A stretch of DNA of 54,488 bases. Source: an uncultured Saprospiraceae bacterium (GTDB taxonomy: Bacteria > Bacteroidota > Bacteroidia > Chitinophagales > Saprospiraceae). The stretch lies in NCBI GenBank assembly GCA_938002705.1, contig CALLAG010000197.1, positions 1 to 54,488 of the forward strand, written 5' to 3'. Numbering within the stretch: the stretch's first letter is position 1; every line of letters starts with the position of its first letter. This document shows, one piece after another, positions 53,822 to 54,488 of this stretch. Below the pieces are notes generated by a model. It was not told where the DNA came from. It was given only the letters and a program-made list of their open reading frames with translations, and ran no database searches. The position numbers and the translations under genes were made by a program.

Positions 53822-54391
53822 TTACTTCGTCACAAGATTAATTGTCAGATCAAAATCGTCATAGATTGTCTTATCTCCTAAGTTGTCAAAGAAACTTCCA
53901 GATCCGTATTTGATATCATATTTAGTTCTATCTACTTTTAATGTGGCATTAGCGACATTGCCACCAGCAGTAGCATTAAATGTTATCGGATTGGTTTTTT
54001 CTTTAATCGTAAGATCACCCGTTATTGTATAATCGCCAGCGGTATCGCCTTTGACAACTTTCGTTATTTTGAAAGTGGCAGTAGGGTAAGTTGCTATCCC
54101 AAAGAAGTCGTCAGAATTTAAGTGGCCTACAAGTTTTTCTGCTCCACCTGGCTTCAAGTCAGTACAAGCGATAGATGTCATATCTATAGTAAACATACCT
54201 CCCTTGAGTACGTCATGATCATATTCGAGCTGACCTTCTTTGATTTTTATAGTACCCTCATGTGAGCCAGTTACTTTTTGGCCTTTCCATGTGACGACTG
54301 ATTCAGCGACGTCTACTTTTTTTGTCGTGACGTGTGTCGGATTAGTAATGAAGAAACTCATTCCGATGATAAGTGAAATTACTGTTTGCAT
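53822..54391 (-). CDS. YceI family lipocalin-like protein
   Basis: A 189-residue exported protein with a signal sequence at about 1-18. The YceI beta-barrel fold is shown by VAESVVTWKGQKVTGSHEGT, the central GMFTIDMTSIACTDL, LVGHLNSDDFFGIATYPTA and GDLTIKEKTNPITFNATAGG, and the final DKTIYDDFDLTINLVTK. The family binds isoprenoid quinones or other lipids in the periplasm; specific substrate is unknown. It is transcribed alone, away from the right edge of the window, with its own terminator. No promoter of the TAnnTTTG type is exact in the 97 bases upstream. Confidence 0.9.
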   Translation of the reverse strand: MQTVISLIIGMSFFITNPTHVTTKKVDVAESVVTWKGQKVTGSHEGTIKIKEGQLEYDHDVLKGGMFTIDMTSIACTDLKPGGAEKLVGHLNSDDFFGIATYPTATFKITKVVKGDTAGDYTITGDLTIKEKTNPITFNATAGGNVANATLKVDRTKYDIKYGSGSFFDNLGDKTIYDDFDLTINLVTK

Positions 54392-54488
54392 TTTTATTAA
54401 TTTGTTTAGTGTGAATATTATTGATCTAAAAATAGTTCCTAATTATGATCTCATCTTATCGAGAAGTAGGGATAGTTGTACTGCTTCC

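Overview
The window is AT-rich chromosomal DNA from a member of the Bacteroidota, most likely a Saprospiria- or Chitinophagia-like lineage; class and order are inferred. Three things point there. First, there are type IX secretion system (T9SS) and gliding genes (PorU, PorV, three PorP/SprF-like proteins counting a possible GldJ partner set, a GldJ-like lipoprotein, a CHU_C type B cargo). Second, there are Bacteroidota-typical families such as DUF5686, PD40-OmpA proteins and N-terminal CarboxypepD_reg-like domains. Third, the promoters carry the Bacteroidota -7 element TAnnTTTG instead of an E. coli TATAAT box.

Layout. 1-3025: a large nucleotide-transporter-like membrane protein with a HEAT-repeat tail. 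3030-9585: an unusual cluster of exported enzymes: two class A beta-lactamase-fold serine hydrolases, a secreted glucan-water-dikinase-like/PEP-synthase-like protein and a DUF1704 (QEGLA) metallopeptidase whose signal peptide is in a different frame. 9587-18879: a mixed stretch with a small T9SS-CTD-like protein, a CBM9-like lipoprotein, a metal/corrinoid-binding-like protein, a beta-CASP RNA nuclease, an acyl-CoA dehydrogenase, MarC and an Lrp/AsnC regulator. 18906-29956 (minus strand): DUF5686 protein, then an overlapping operon of a 1941-residue type B T9SS cargo, its PorP/SprF partner and a PD40-OmpA protein. 30116-31480: a small conserved-looking protein, a Phd/PIN toxin-antitoxin pair with a visible promoter and operator, and tRNA-Pro and tRNA-Ser in one unit. 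31627-43623: CrtZ hydroxylase, NtrY-like histidine kinase, RNase P RNA (rnpB), then PorV and PorU (minus) divergent from PorP/SprF and GldJ (plus). 43889-53257: murF, a degenerate ureohydrolase-like protein, a TSP3-OmpA porin, HVA1/DUF2945 and HPF-like small proteins, the pyruvate dehydrogenase E2 subunit, recR, and a GT2 glycosyltransferase fused to a reduced sugar-transferase module. 53258-53821 is a hairpin-rich noncoding stretch; a YceI protein follows.

How the genes work together. PorU (sortase), PorV (shuttle), PorP/SprF and GldJ belong to the T9SS that exports and anchors proteins such as the giant CHU_C adhesin at 24131-29956. That cargo is translationally coupled (4-bp overlaps) to its own PorP/SprF and OmpA partners. 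The most unusual region is 3030-9585, where every protein appears exported, including an ATP-grasp-like dikinase that would be expected to need cytoplasmic ATP; I know of no described system with this composition. No insertion sequence, prophage or CRISPR array was seen.
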